In this document: positions 1 through 18,302 of the stretch, piece after piece
Position numbering within the stretch: position 1 is the first letter of the stretch
Layout of the letters: each line of letters starts with the position of its first letter
Assembly (NCBI GenBank): GCA_036345935.2
Contig: JADWOT020000003.1
Coordinates: forward strand, 11,299,091-11,363,090
Length of the DNA stretch: 64,000 nt
DNA from: Taenia hydatigena
Taxonomy: Eukaryota > Platyhelminthes > Cestoda > Cyclophyllidea > Taeniidae
Reading direction: 5' to 3'
Made by a program: the position numbers and the translations under genes
The notes under the pieces: model-generated
The model's input: the letters and a program-made list of their open reading frames with translations, nothing else
Database searches by the model: none
What the model was told of the DNA's origin: nothing

Positions 1-21
1 GATAATTATCTTGGAATGCAT

Positions 22-201
22 TTTAATGCTTCGTTTGCTTGGACTATCGGTTTCTTTCAGGGTCACAGAGGTGTCCATTATTGCTCTAGCTGAGCAGGCT
101 GAGCAATGCCAGCAACTCATTCTCCTCTGTCTGCTGAGTATACATATTCTGCTCCGGTATTTTGCTTTCCTTTGCCTTTAAGGGAACCTCGAGACGCTAC
201 A
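22..201 (+). repeat. Solo LTR of the TRIM-like family
   Basis: This is a stand-alone long terminal repeat in plus orientation. It aligns over its whole length with the LTR at 20174-20361: both share a CTT(T/C)GTTTG start block, a CGGT..CAGGGT(C/A)ACAG block, an ATATTCT(A/G)CTCC block and a GAACGC/GACGCTACA-type end. It is followed by ordinary DNA, not by the primer-binding site seen after the full elements, so it is solo. The flanking five bases are TGCAT before and TACAT after, a 4/5 match to a target-site duplication. The left boundary is inferred from the alignment and is good to a few bases. Confidence 0.65.
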
Positions 202-1757
202 TACATTTCTTATTTGGATATGGAATTTGAATTTTTTCTTCTTGGAAGAATTTTGTAGTAATAGGGTTAAAAACACGTTCATTTGAAATATGAAACCAAA
301 CCTTAGGGAAATAGTATGAAAGAGTCATAACTTTAAACAGTGCATTTGGTACCTTGCAGATAAAATCATTGGTTATAAATGCATCGTTTTTAATTTGCAT
401 TTTTAATTAATAGACAAAGGCTAAGTTTGGTTGAGCATTAAAAATGACTTTTTGCACAGCCCAATGCATTACAGAAAAGCCTGCGTCCAAGCCAACGACA
501 GTTAATTAAATGCAACAATCGGATTCGTTTTCGGTTGACGGCAAGATGCATTAACCTGCCAAATCAAATCTTTTGCAAAACTCACCGTTAGGACCTAGAT
601 TTTCTCACTAAAATTATGCAATTCGCCTAAACAAGACTTTAGCCCCAATTTAACCACCGAAATTTGACGTTTAGGTGAGCAAATTTGCTATAGCATAAAT
701 GTCTACTGATTTATGCCTCAACTTCCATTAGCTTGTACCTTTTAGATGAAATGCATTCAATAAGTTGCCTTTTGAGCAATGAATAGCTCCCGAATAAACG
801 TTACATTGCAGGTGGAGCTGTGCTTCCCGACTTGTTTTAATGGAGTGAAAGCTCTTCAAAAGCCAACCACCAGAAGTCTGAAAGAAGTAGAAGTAGAAAG
901 GGGATTAATGTTGTAGGCATAAGTAATTATGTATGCACGTCAGATTGCGCAATTGATAATGATCTGCTGTGCGGCCTCACTTTGTCTGCCCGCAAAAGGC
1001 AAGGCTAGGGGCTAAGACCAAGTCGTCGAAAGCCGCCTCTTTCCCATCTTTAAGCGCCAACTACTATGGCTAAGCTTAAAATCCCAAAGTCACTGAAACA
1101 TCATTTCACAGTAACAATGAAGGCTGGAACATACCTATCGGCAGAGGAGTTATTTTTTAGGCTTGTGTGCCCAACATGTTCGTTTGATTGGCGTCGGTCA
1201 TTAATGCATCAGTGTTAAAATTTGAGGGGTAATTTTTCTCTCCTTAGGAAGATGGAGGAGCAGAATTTGTTCTTTATCAAGAGATGTTTGTGTTTGTAAT
1301 TATGAAGACCAATTAGGACTTGGGTCACACTGTCCACATCTCATGATAAAGAGCTATAGGTGTATCCCACTCCGCCTGGAAGAAAAGGTCTTGTATTTTT
1401 CAGGTGGAAAACAAAATTCACTGCCAGTTTTTGTTTGACGAATAGGGGTGAACCGCTCGCTCTGCGCTATAGTAACGATAAAAACGCAATATTTTGCGTG
1501 CGGTCTCGACACCCAAAAGACATGCCTGTTTGGCAAGATTAGCCATTCCCTATAGATGGCTTGTTTAGTTATTCATGGGATGCGTTAAGATGCTATAAAG
1601 ACCAAGCATTGATAAATATTTGTATCTAGCAGAAAATGTGGAATCCAACGATAAAAGATTTGCGTAAAATACAATGGTAAAAGTCATTAAGTGAGCATTA
1701 TTTTAAATAAATGCATGAATAATAATTATGGTATTTTATGAAATAACTGGTTTATAC
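202..1757. other. Non-coding stretch
   Basis: AT-rich DNA with only short open frames on either strand. I saw no splice-consistent exon chain, RNA gene or repeat here. Confidence 0.6.
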
Positions 1758-2800
1758 TGTAGCGTCCCGAGACACCCTTGCAGAGGAGGGAAGACATACT
1801 ACTCGCGCAGAATGTATACATTGGGTGCTGAAATTGAGGGTCTCGGTTCCTGGTGGGTACGGTTCAGAGGCTGACCCACACAACCAGAGTGTACCGGTCA
1901 TTAAAGTGGTCCATAACCGGAACCCAGCGTCAAACAAATTACCAACGCATCACTCAACCACTCTCTTCCTTTCGGTGGCGCCTCCGGGACTCCCTTCAAG
2001 CCACCTCCCATCTCAGTCATCACCACTTAGTCAGAGGTGAAATAAATCATCCTCCAGACAACCGCACCAACGGTCAAATTCCCATGCAAATGACCACATA
2101 CCTGATCGCATAGTTGTCGATTCCTCTTGCCAGTCCTGCTGCTTCTGCTCAATCGTCCGATTTGGAAATTGAATTTTCCAATGCAAGACTGAGACATCCA
2201 TCACATACGTCTGTAGCCAGATGATGGAACACCCACCCCAATGCAGAAGTCTGCAAGCGGGAACAAGGTGCAACCCAAATGCTTGTGGTGTAGTTCCACG
2301 TCTCTTTCTCCTTGCCCCACTGTTGCCTCTTTGCGACTACCCAACCACAGCCATCTGGGTTCCACCCAACTAGTACGAAAGTAGAGGAGGCAGAAGCACG
2401 CGTTCATGGCCAGTGTCGCTTGCGTTCTTCATAGCCATCATGCGAAACACGGGACTGGAGTAGTGACCAGACGTGGACGTCATTTCCACTCCTTCTGATT
2501 GGAGTTGGTAGTACATGCACTTCTTCCATCCCCCACGAGGTGGCGATAGAGGTCCTTTCCATTGGGATCCTCTTGCCGCTGCCACCAATGCAGCACCTCG
2601 AGACTTCGCTGAAGACAAGGGAAGACACAGTACTCGCGTAGAATGCCTGCATGAGGCGTGTGAAAGGGATTGAGACTAGCGTCGTGGCTCCGAGTCCAGT
2701 CCAGTCCAGTCCAGTCCATTCACCGAAGACAACAACGACCAGCCAAATAGACCACTACCCAAACCGAGTGTTAAACAAACAGGAAATGTTTTACGCACAT
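1758..2800 (-). mobile_element. TRIM-like LTR element, left copy
   Basis: A short LTR element read on the minus strand. Its upstream LTR ends at 2589 (CTGCA in minus sense). A primer-binding site at 2588-2574 follows directly, reading TTGGTGGCAGCGG in minus sense. About 700 bases of non-coding internal sequence come next, and the terminal LTR end lies at 1758, where the plus strand begins TGTAGCGTCCCGAG. A TGG start immediately after the LTR is the usual tRNA-primer signature of LTR retroelements. No gag, protease, RT or integrase frame is present; the many 60-112-codon open frames are mutual shadows on both strands. The upstream LTR carries (CCAGT)4 at 2696-2715. The start near 2800 is inferred from its mirror copy at 4392. 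Confidence 0.6.
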
Positions 2801-5335
2801 GCAAACTCGACAGCTTGGAGGGTAGGTGTAAACATGGCGTTTGATTATGCTACCGGTATAATTGATAGGCGTTTTCACAAACACCTGCAACAAATGTCGG
2901 TGGGATTTTGTCAAAAGCGGCAAAATGGGTATCAACTTTCCACTCCACTTCAAGGTCCTCATTTTATCCACTGCAATCATCTTTTTTGATAATGTTTTAT
3001 TATCTTTCTGCTCCACTTCCTAGCTTTTTTACTTATTTGTCCAGTGGATAACAACAACTTTTCTATCCAATTTTATGATCCTCATGTTATTCTACTACGA
3101 TTAGTTTTTTGCATAGTCATATCTATCTAGATTCTATCCAACTAGTACAGTAGTAGAAGGGGTATCACGATTTCACTTACTCTTCATCTTTAATAAGTCA
3201 CGGTAAAGAAACCCGGTAACGAAACTTTTCCTGATAGTTCATGGCCAATGTCACTCTCAATGTCAATAGGTCTCCTGCAAAACAAAGAACCTGGAGGTAG
3301 TGGCCGGAGGTGGACGTCATTTTCTGTATTCATTACTGTAACTTCAACCGTAGCAATGGGCGCTTCTTCCAACCGACTGAGTCGTACCACCCAGATATTA
3401 ATTAAGACTTCTCTGAGGGTAAAAGAAGACATAATACTCGGGCAGAATGTATATGTATTTGGCGTACTGAAGGGAGCTTTGGCTACCGGCATGACCCAGA
3501 GTCTCGCCTACCCAGCGAAGGTACAACAAACGCAGTACAGCACTGTTCAACGTGACATGCTAAGAGCTAAAATATTTATGACAACTGACAATGCATACGG
3601 ATGAGGGCTTAGGCGACTACTAAACGAGTGTCTTAGAAGATTTTCTGACACAATGCAGTAATTCTGGGATTTGTCCTGCTTAACACCTTGAAAGTAGCCA
3701 TGCCTTCTTCGGTGAGTGGGGTTTTGATTGTGTTTTAAGTCTCTCATGCTTGTGACGAAGTTGGCACCCACTTTGCACTGAAGTGGAGGCCTTTACGTCA
3801 TCTTGATGTGACTAATTGGTGCCTCATTTTGCGCTTTTCTAATATGCCTTACACAACAGCTTTCCTCCCGTATTAAAATTCGCATTACCTACATTTCTCA
3901 AAGACATTAAAGGTGAGGAAAGGGGAAGCCACTGCAGAAGGTGCTCCGTTTTTAATAAAAATGCTATTTATGAGCAAAAAATGGGGTGCCTTGTCACGAT
4001 CGCGGTCTGTCTCGTGCACACTGAGTGTAATGAAATGTACTGACAGGACTGCCTCATTCCTCTTCCAGCAAGACCAAATAAAAAGCTATTTTTATTTCGG
4101 GCAGACAAAGGATTTTGTATGGTATTAGAAAAATTGTTGCGATTTACTGGGCAAACAAGTAAAATAGCTAGGAAGTGGAGCAGAAAGATAATAAAACATT
4201 ATCAAAAAAGATGATTGCAGTGGATAAAATGAGGACCTTGAAGTGGAGTGGAAAGTTGATACCCATTTTGCCGCTTTTGACAAAATCCCACCGACATTTG
4301 TTGCAGGTGTTTGTGAAAACGCCTATCAATTATACCGGTAGCATAATCAAACGCCATGTTTACACCTACCCTCCAAGCTGTCGAGTTTGCATGTGCGTAA
4401 AACATTTCCTGTTTGTTTAACACTCGGTTTGGGTAGTGGTCTATTTGGCTGGTCGTTGTTGTCTTCGGTGAATGGACTGGACTGGACTGGACTGGACTCG
4501 GAGCCACGACGCTAGTCTCAATCCCTTTCACACGCCTCATGCAGGCATTCTACGCGAGTACTGTGTCTTCCCTTGTCTTCAGCGAAGTCTCGAGGTGCTG
4601 CATTGGTGGCAGCGGCAAGAGGATCCCAATGGAAAGGACCTCTATCGCCACCTCGTGGGGGATGGAAGAAGTGCATGTACTACCAACTCCAATCAGAAGG
4701 AGTGGAAATGACGTCCACGTCTGGTCACTACTCCAGTCCCGTGTTTCGCATGATGGCTATGAAGAACGCAAGCGACACTGGCCATGAACGCGTGCTTCTG
4801 CCTCCTCTACTTTCGTACTAGTTGGGTGGAACCCAGATGGCTGTGGTTGGGTAGTCGCAAAGAGGCAACAGTGGGGCAAGGAGAAAGAGACGTGGAACTA
4901 CACCACAAGCATTTGGGTTGCACCTTGTTCCCGCTTGCAGACTTCTGCATTGGGGTGGGTGTTCCATCATCTGGCTACAGACGTATGTGATGGATGTCTC
5001 AGTCTTGCATTGGAAAATTCAATTTCCAAATCGGACGATTGAGCAGAAGCAGCAGGACTGGCAAGAGGAATCGACAACTATGCGATCAGGTATGTGGTCA
5101 TTTGCATGGGAATTTGACCGTTGGTGCGGTTGTCTGGAGGATGATTTATTTCACCTCTGACTAAGTGGTGATGACTGAGATGGGAGGTGGCTTGAAGGGA
5201 GTCCCGGAGGCGCCACCGAAAGGAAGAGAGTGGTTGAGTGATGCGTTGGTAATTTGTTTGACGCTGGGTTTCGGTTATGGACCACTTTAATGACCAGTAC
5301 ACTCTGGTTGTGTGGGTCAGCCTCTGGACCGTACC
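1856..5335. repeat. Near-perfect inverted repeat, arms of about 1.19 kb
   Basis: The arms are 1856-3045 and 4146-5335 with an 1100-base spacer. Every left position x pairs with 7191-x, with no insertion or deletion. Open frames in several phases are identical in both arms from 2031 to 3016, so that core is essentially 100% identical. I saw three substitutions between 1856 and 1950, and a handful at the inner ends after 3016, where the pairing fades. The arms contain the two TRIM-like copies plus about 250 bases of shared sequence on the inner side of each. Outside 1856 and 5335 the sequences differ, although both flanks carry a TRIM LTR end (1758 and 5412). Confidence 0.93.
3046..4145. other. 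Spacer of the inverted repeat, with an old TRIM fragment
   Basis: The loop of the inverted repeat has no convincing gene. At 3240-3450 it holds a diverged relative of the TRIM 5' region in plus-strand order. This includes a GTGGACGTCATTT block (2472-2485 in the left arm) and an LTR block with AGAAGACATAATACTCGGGCAG, resembling 2612-2640. It looks like an older, decayed insertion of the same family. Confidence 0.5.
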
Positions 5336-5412
5336 TATCAGTAGCGGAGATTCTTATCTCTATGCAAATATTACCTCCTCATTCGCCTGCAGGGAAACCT
5401 CGGGTCGCTAAA
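4392..5412 (+). mobile_element. TRIM-like LTR element, right copy
   Basis: This is the mirror image of the left copy. The upstream LTR runs from about 4392 to 4602, with a (GGACT)n tract at 4476-4495. The primer-binding site TTGGTGGCAGCGG starts at 4603. A non-coding internal region follows, and the element closes with an LTR end near 5412 (CCTCGGGTCGCTA). No protein domain of an autonomous retroelement is present. The terminal LTR differs from that of the left copy (1758-1855 does not pair with 5336-5412), so the two elements are not simple mirror copies from end to end. Confidence 0.6.
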
Positions 5413-7016
5413 CTTTACTTACTCTGAATCAGTTTTACTAATTTGAAAAGCCTTTTTTTCCTGCCTAATTAGCGTTTAAATGCGCATGGCGTAAACGATC
5501 GCCATTTAAATATAATTTAGCTTTTCCATGTCACGACCATACTTAAATCTCGAATAGAAACTTGCATTGTCTAACGTTTTAATATGCAGATTAATTTTCG
5601 AAACAAGCTGCCCACTTGCTTCTGTTTGTTTTACGAGTCCTAACAGCACTGCAAGCTTGCTTTTTTAAATTAAATAAAAGACAAATGCACATTAAAACGA
5701 AGACTTAATTTGACTGCGACCTTGTTCACAAGCCATCATTAGCCACCTCGCTGTCGTGATTGCGTGAGTTGCAACAGGCCACCATAAAATGTCTGGCCTT
5801 CGCATTGTGGGCAAAAGATACTTCAGGCATTTAGGTATTTGTTAGAAATCTCTAATCTGACTAACCAATTTAAGCAGCTCTCACTGCCTCTAAGACAGCC
5901 TCCTGAGACTTCTGTGAAGTCAAAAGAAGGCCACTCGGTGGGGTTATAAATGCCCACCATGTAGCCATTAACCAAAGCCGTGGGGTATTGCATTGATTCT
6001 ACACACCCGACTCATCAATGGGGCAATTTTATAACTTATAAGTCTTTCTTCTCTCTATAGCCATCTCCCGTCTTCTCTCATTCATAAGTTTATCCTCATC
6101 CCTTGGACTTATTTGTGGATATTTTCAGAGTTATTATTGCCACGATTTTCCTCTCCCTAGATCCGGTTATCTCTGATTTGCCAACGGCAGGCATTGGACA
6201 CCGGAGGGGTGTAGCCGCAAATAGCAGTGGGATAGAAAAATACTTCCAGCTGTTAAAGCTCGGCTACTGTTATTTGTCTTAAAAAGTGACACTGCAATGA
6301 TACCGTTGGCAATCCCATTGCAGACCGAATCTGAGCTTGGTAGGAGTGTGTGTGTGTGTGTGGTATTGAATGTATGATTTTAGCATTCTCGCCTATTCCC
6401 TAGCATGAATGCCTTCCCCGTCCGACTACCCGTTGGTGGGTTTTTCTCCCACCACGCGTCACGTGTTACCACCAATTTGGCAGGTCCTTGCAGCAGCTAC
6501 CCAATTTTGATCGCACAGTCCTGGTAAGCATTGATTCTGTATGGCAAGGTCTACCTACCTCTAGAAATTCTCAAGGACCTGATTAAGATTTATCATTGCT
6601 TAGCAAAAAACACGACACATGGCCTACTGTCTTGATAAAAATCATAGAAGCACCTTAACCCATGAAATACCTATTTACTGTACAAACGGGTTCCAGACGA
6701 ACGTAAAATTGCTTGCGGGGAAGGCGTAAAGGTCTTCTTTTCACGCTCTATGAAAGGTGCAGCTTCAGACCAAGTTTATTTTTTCAATTTTCCTCTCCTT
6801 CAAAACAAATTGCATTCCCATAATTTGGGTGAGTAGACGTTAATGCGGCGTTGTCAACCGTGGTTTGGCACTTCGACTTTGGCAGTAGTCATTGCCGTGC
6901 CTTCCGTTGCGTCGTTGTTGGACAGACGGACAAACAGGCAGGCCTAGCACACATTGTTAAGTCCAGCCCTGTCTCCCCTCCCCCCTCCTGCGCCAGGCCT
7001 GTCTGTCTCACGGCCT
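5413..7016. other. Non-coding stretch with a (GT)n tract
   Basis: No supported gene. A short (GT) microsatellite lies at about 6346-6362. The rest is ordinary mixed sequence with short open frames only. Confidence 0.55.
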
Positions 7017-7340
7017 TAGTGCATGCACGCGTGCGTGCATGCGTGGGTGAGCGCGACCCTATTGATTAAGCGGTACGCGCATGCACTCGCATGCAATGAC
7101 ACGCACACGCACACACGCACACGCAGACGGCGCTCGAGGTCTGTTGCCAGGCTGTTCTGCACACACACGCACACACTTCTTCGAAAAGAGGGACCTGGTG
7201 TGCACAACGGTGAACACACATTCTTCAAGCTGCCCCCTTGGACGTTCAAAATAAGTCAGGCGTACGTTCCCTACACACACACGCACACCTTGCATTCTTG
7301 CGTGCGTACGTGCGACCCCGTACACAAGTCATTGTGCGTG
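7017..7340. repeat. Alternating purine-pyrimidine (CA/CG) tracts
   Basis: Several blocks of alternating purine-pyrimidine dinucleotides occur, for example GCATGCACGCGTGCGTGCAT near 7020-7040, then (CGCACA)-type runs near 7100-7130, 7160-7175 and 7273-7290. GC content is clearly higher than in the surroundings. Such tracts can adopt Z-DNA under supercoiling (established for CG/CA alternation). The long open frames here (up to 106 codons) exist on both strands and come from the low-complexity composition, so they are not called as genes. Confidence 0.65.
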
Positions 7341-10300
7341 TGAACGCGACCTCCTGCCCTACCGACACTAACAACCAAGAGTTTTTCATTATTAAATCCA
7401 TTCACCGTGGATCTATTCAAGAGGCATAACATGAGCTCTGGCAAGAGCCAAAAGCATGAAAAGTGTACGTGCATTTCTTTCTTACCCCTTATTATTATTA
7501 TTGTTTAAAATTGAAATAAAAATCACTTGTGCGCCTTTGTGATAGGCAAAATTATGTGAATGTGTATATGTGTCAAATTTGATTTAGCCGAAAGGCAAAA
7601 GCGGTCGAAGAAAGGCAGTGGTAAGGAAATTGAGCTTAGCATCACACACTGCACTCATTTTACCATTCACCACCTTTTTCCACAATAATACGATTATTAA
7701 TGACGCTACACGCTTTATTAATCCCTGCAAAAGGAAAAAAGATAACCTGCTCCCTTCATAATGCAGATGATTCACCACCTCATAGCCCCAAAAGCGGTAG
7801 GTACACAGAAGAGTTGTGTGTGCGAGTGTGTGTGTTTCGCTGGAGACGCTACAGCAGTAAAAGCCTGCTGTGGTGCCTCCAACACACAAACTAACACTTT
7901 ACACCATCTTTAAATTATGTATGGTTGCTTGAATAGACCACGTTTTGCACACACCACACTGAAAAGGCTCTTGTTTGTTGCCGGCAAAACTCAGAATGTA
8001 GTTGACCATTCTCTTACCTCACTGTTATTAGCATTTTCGGAGTGAGTAGAAACCTGGTTACACTGTGTGACCTTCAGTGGCTCAGCACAGCAATGGGTAT
8101 TGAGTGGGTCATTGTGGCACCTTCCTCCTTCATGAGTCCCATGAAAGCTATTGTCACCCCAAACCTAAAGCATGGCCAATATTTTTTGACAAGCAAAGGA
8201 ATTTTGTTTTTCTTTTTTTGCTCGCTTATGACTGTGTTGGGTGTAAAATTTCCCGAGCAGATGGGTTTTATGGAGGCCCAAGGGTAGTTTTATGGCCCAG
8301 AACGGACCCCGAGCGAAATGATAGAAATAATAACATCGTGACTGAGAACCATACGGACTCGGATAAATAAATAATTCAGTTTCCCTTTCCCTTCTGCCAG
8401 TGTGGAATGTGATGTTGGCTGTGTAGCTCTGCCATCCAGCCCAAATAATTGCCCCATGCAGCGTTTCGGTCAAACTTAAGGTCAGTATGGGCAATGGGGA
8501 GTGTGACTTTTTGACTTTTCAAAAACAGGATGTCGCTTCCACTAGTCTCCCTACTCCCTCATATGCTCGAGGTTTTTCTTCTATTGTCTACCAACAATAA
8601 GCTAAATCCTATTCATTCTGTGAATTAGAACTTTTTTTGATAAATTGGTGGCTATTGTGCCGCCATGCTGGCATAACTGTGAGGTCAAGCAATGCTAATG
8701 GTAGGTACCACGAGTTTTTCGTACGAAAGCCATTACTTTTGGATTTGCAGAACCACATCATCAAGAAATTGTGCCGTGGATTTGTTCTGCTTGGTCTTAG
8801 CCAAACAGCGTTGACTTCAATACGGGCCACATTTATCTTCTTTTTTTATGGAGTTAAACTTTAGGTCATTTGTTGGTTTGTGCTTGATTCCAATGGCCTT
8901 TGGCTACCCACCGGTGGGTGTACTCTGATTAACTTTTAAAGTACAACACTGATACGCCGCGGACATGCGACTGAACCAAGCTTGTCGTACGCACCAGTTC
9001 AGTTTATGCCGCCAAAATGTAAAACATCAACTAAAAAACTTTGGCATCGTGGTCTACAAATTCAGTGGCTTGAAGGTTCATTATCTAACCACGTTTTATT
9101 GCTGTATACAATGGGAAAGGAAGTGGTGTACAATCTACACGCAGGTTCGCAGTAGTCGCCTTTGATTTTCCCATTTCATTTTGTTCTTAAATTTTCAATT
9201 AGAAAGAAAATATTTGTGCAAAATTAAATTTGTTTTTTTTTTGTTTGCACTACAGCATAAATGAATGCGGCTCGGCTAAAAATCGCATGAGGCCATCTGA
9301 TGAAAGAGCTTTAAATTGAAAGTGATGACCTACCACTGTTGGTGAATAGTTTATTTTTAATGTCCTCGTTACTGGCAGCGCCTACTATTAGCTGTGCGAT
9401 CCGTTCCCATGCGGATAAGTTTGTCCCTTATGAGAGCGTGCAAAAGTAGTTTCTTTCCTTTGGAGGCATTGCAAGGGTACATTGACGCAAAAAGGCGGAA
9501 CACTTCGTTTTCGCTGAGAATAACATAAATAACTGTGCACACAATCTTTATTTAAATGCGAATATAATTGGTGCCGATAAAAAATGCCAGTTGGCTGTTA
9601 AATAGTCCATTTTTAGAAAACACAGGGAATAACGTCGCATAAACATAAACAAAATATCCATATGAAAAATAAAACATTTTGCTCTGCTAAAAATAACACT
9701 CCTAATCATGCAAATTATTGATGTACTTTGGGGTTTCTCCAATTAGGTTAAGGAGACACGATACTCGCGTTTTCCTTTGCCGATTCATCAACCTGATTTA
9801 CTTAATTAAGGAAGTAATATTTATAGCTGCTTCTTAAATTAGCTACGATTTTTATGTGAGCACAGAGCAGCCTTCTCCAGCTTTCGTATATCATGCGGTC
9901 TGTTTAACTGCATTATGCTGTAAATTGATGAAGGTAGACTGTCGCTACGCGTTGTTCAAAATTAATTTCCCTCATTTTTATTCTGAATCGAATAAGCTCT
10001 AACGCGCTCATTTTCTGTCCACCAAAGCATTGCACAGCTCTTCCTCATTGAAAATAATTTAGCCACATTTGAAGAAACACAAATGTAAAAAGATTTTAAC
10101 AACCCTCATACGCTTACACTCGTTGTCGATTTTGCTAAGCAGATGGCAATTTTTATTAAGTGAATTTTAGCAAAAAATTTATCAACTTCGCATTTTAAAG
10201 GATAAGGATAAGATTATTTTGCCTTTTTCAAGGTTGATGCTTTTTATAATTTCAGTTCGAGTAGTAAATGGATTTGTTTGATTTTTGCCCAATTCAAGTC

Positions 10301-12860
10301 TTTTTGATTCGTCTGATCACGTGCATTGTCGCATTCGGATCATACAACTTTTGTACGGCTTTTCATTTTAGAGATTATTTTATTTTGCAGTAAATAAATA
10401 TGTTGTCTATTTTAGTTGAACTAGAAGCCCGAAATCATAGGCCAGCTTTAGACTGCGTGCCTTTAAAAGCTTTTAATTTATCAAGTCGAACTATTCTTTG
10501 ATTGGAGAGTTTTGTTTTGCATGCAAAAATATGGATGTGAATTTGAGAGCCATCGGTGGCGCCTTCTTCAAGGGGTGTCAAAACACCAGTATGCCCATTG
10601 CTCAAATGTTTAAAGTTGGATCTGATTTTCAACTTAACAATGGATGTGAAAATATCCAACTTGACGGATCATTAGGCAAAGGAGCTTTTGTATTTCCTAT
10701 TCATCTCGCCAACATGAAAGGAATATAAATGGCTAGTTAGTGCAATCAAAGTCACACACACAGGTCATGCGTTTACTTCACTGGCTTTCTACAAGCGTGG
10801 ACATCTTTGCAAAGGAGATCTCCCAAAGCGTTGAACACAGTCAAGTGCACTAAATAAAAACCATGTGGAGTGATGATGCGACATGTCCCATATCCTTACG
10901 CAGGGATCTTCGATAAGAAGTGGAGGCTCGGATAGGAGTAGAAGCGATTACCCTCACCGAGGCAAACGTTTAATTGAAACATTATGATTATGCTACAAAC
11001 TTTAAGCAACAGTGTAATATTTCAATGGGCATTTCAGCACCATCCCCTCACGCAATCTCTGTGTCGATGGCGTGTTACCGCTTGCCCCAAACAGGGCAAC
11101 TTTTGCTGCTAAAAAATAATCTCGCATTCGGCGTTATGGAGTCTAAGAAACAATTTCCTTAAAACATGCTTTACAACTAATGTATTCAGTCCCTGTTTCT
11201 CAGAGGAATTCATTAATACACAAAAACGAGTAGTTTTCAATTTATTTTGGCACAAACTTGAGGTGTATTAATTGCTTAAAAGGGAAAAACGTCTCTACCA
11301 CTTCCAACACTTCGAGCGAAATGACCGTGACAAGTTTGATCGAGATAAACAAAAACTCTCGAAAAGTCATTAGGGTTAGAGGACAGTTAAGAGCCTTAAC
11401 CTAACTAAACATTGTCACGTCTTCAAAGCTGATAGATGATCCTGTGAACGCAAATGGATTCCATTTACACAACCTGAAAAGCAAACAAATTATGGCGCTT
11501 CTAAATGATCTGTTCTGAGCAACCATTTAAATCGGAAGTAAGAAAACAAATAACCAGTGATGCCCCATAGTTTTTGCATTGTTTTGCGTCTTTTCTCTTC
11601 AAGCAGTGCTCATTTAGTACTTCTGATCCTCTTATAACAGACTAATGCTTTTGGAGCATACCCGCTTCTCTTATTGAACATCAAATTTGAATCCGAAGTA
11701 AAGCTTTTTCCTTTATTCTATTAACAAACGTACGTAGCGAAAACGTTGGCCATATCAAACTTTATTTGCAAGTAAAATATTCCACTGACCAATAAAAATG
11801 TTTTAACAACCAACTTTTGTTCCGACCCACTTGTCGTGGTAACCGAGTTAATTACCTAAAATAAGTTTGAGGAATTTAACCCACAGCCCCTAACCTCATC
11901 GCTAATATTCTGTTGCGGCATGTAGTTTGGAGGTTTGTGGTTTTAACACACATCGGTTAGCAAATTCAGCATTGTCTTTACCATTCATTCAAAGAGGATT
12001 CTACAAGTTATGCGAAGAAACGATTTCATCTCCCTTTAATTTGTTCTGGTACAGAAGCTGCAGTACCCGAGAACACTAGCGACTTTTCGGAATGTAAGTC
12101 TTTCTTGTACGCTAGTAAGAAATTCACATAATCCCGTGTCGTCTAGGTCCCATAATGTGACAAGCAATAATATTCCCATTATTTTATGATTTCGATGAAG
12201 TGATAGTTTCTAAGTATACCTTCGGTATTTTGCCAACCACCAATCTTATGGTCCAATGGCGTGAATGACTTAATTATTTGGAGGACGTGATTTAGGGACA
12301 ATAAGCCTATTAAAAAGGCTCAATCGCTGATGGCGCCAGTTGTTACGAGCATAAAAATATTATTTTTTATGCCAACAAATTTTGGTGTTGATAAAGTAAA
12401 GCACTTAATGTTGCTTTAAATCGCATGTCTTGAATTTATCCGACATTACGCCTAAAAACTAGAGCACAAGATTATTTCGAAAAAAGCGAGAACCAAAAAA
12501 ATGGTTTGACCTTTGCCATGCTTTTTGAAAAATTGCAGGACGTCTACCATTTGCAAATTTTAGTGCATTTCACTATAATTGTTATTATTTTTTACAAGCA
12601 TGCCGGTAAACGTCTAAAAAAATTCATAGGACAATTCGCGAATTTGCGGTTGCCAACTCTTCGACGCTATGTTAAAGCATATAGACCCATGAATATAAGC
12701 TTCAGAACATGTGAATGCATTTAATTAAAACGTGTTGTAGCTATAAATACATGCAGGCTGACCATTAAATTTGCACGCTTTTTTGTTTTACTGCGTCACA
12801 GATCAGACATTCAAGGCCACGCACTATTTGAATCGACTTTTAACGACTACTTGCCTGTAA
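7341..12860. other. Long gene-free region upstream of the PKA gene
   Basis: AT-rich DNA without a supportable gene. Open frames at 8042-8370, 8965-9165 and 10498-10728 lack recognisable domains and splice partners. The region directly upstream of 12861 presumably holds the promoter and 5' UTR of the kinase gene, but I could not identify a clear core promoter element. Confidence 0.5.

Positions 12861-18302
<5,442 letters not shown>

Noticed and set aside
2651..2989. 112-codon open frame in the left arm, identical to one at 4202-4540 (minus)
   Set aside because: Part of the TRIM LTR region and inner flank; frames are open in several phases on both strands and no domain is recognisable. Identity only reflects the inverted repeat.
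7023..7343. 106-codon open frame rich in His-Thr repeats
   Set aside because: It is a translation of CA-repeat DNA; the opposite strand is open as well. No splice sites or domain.
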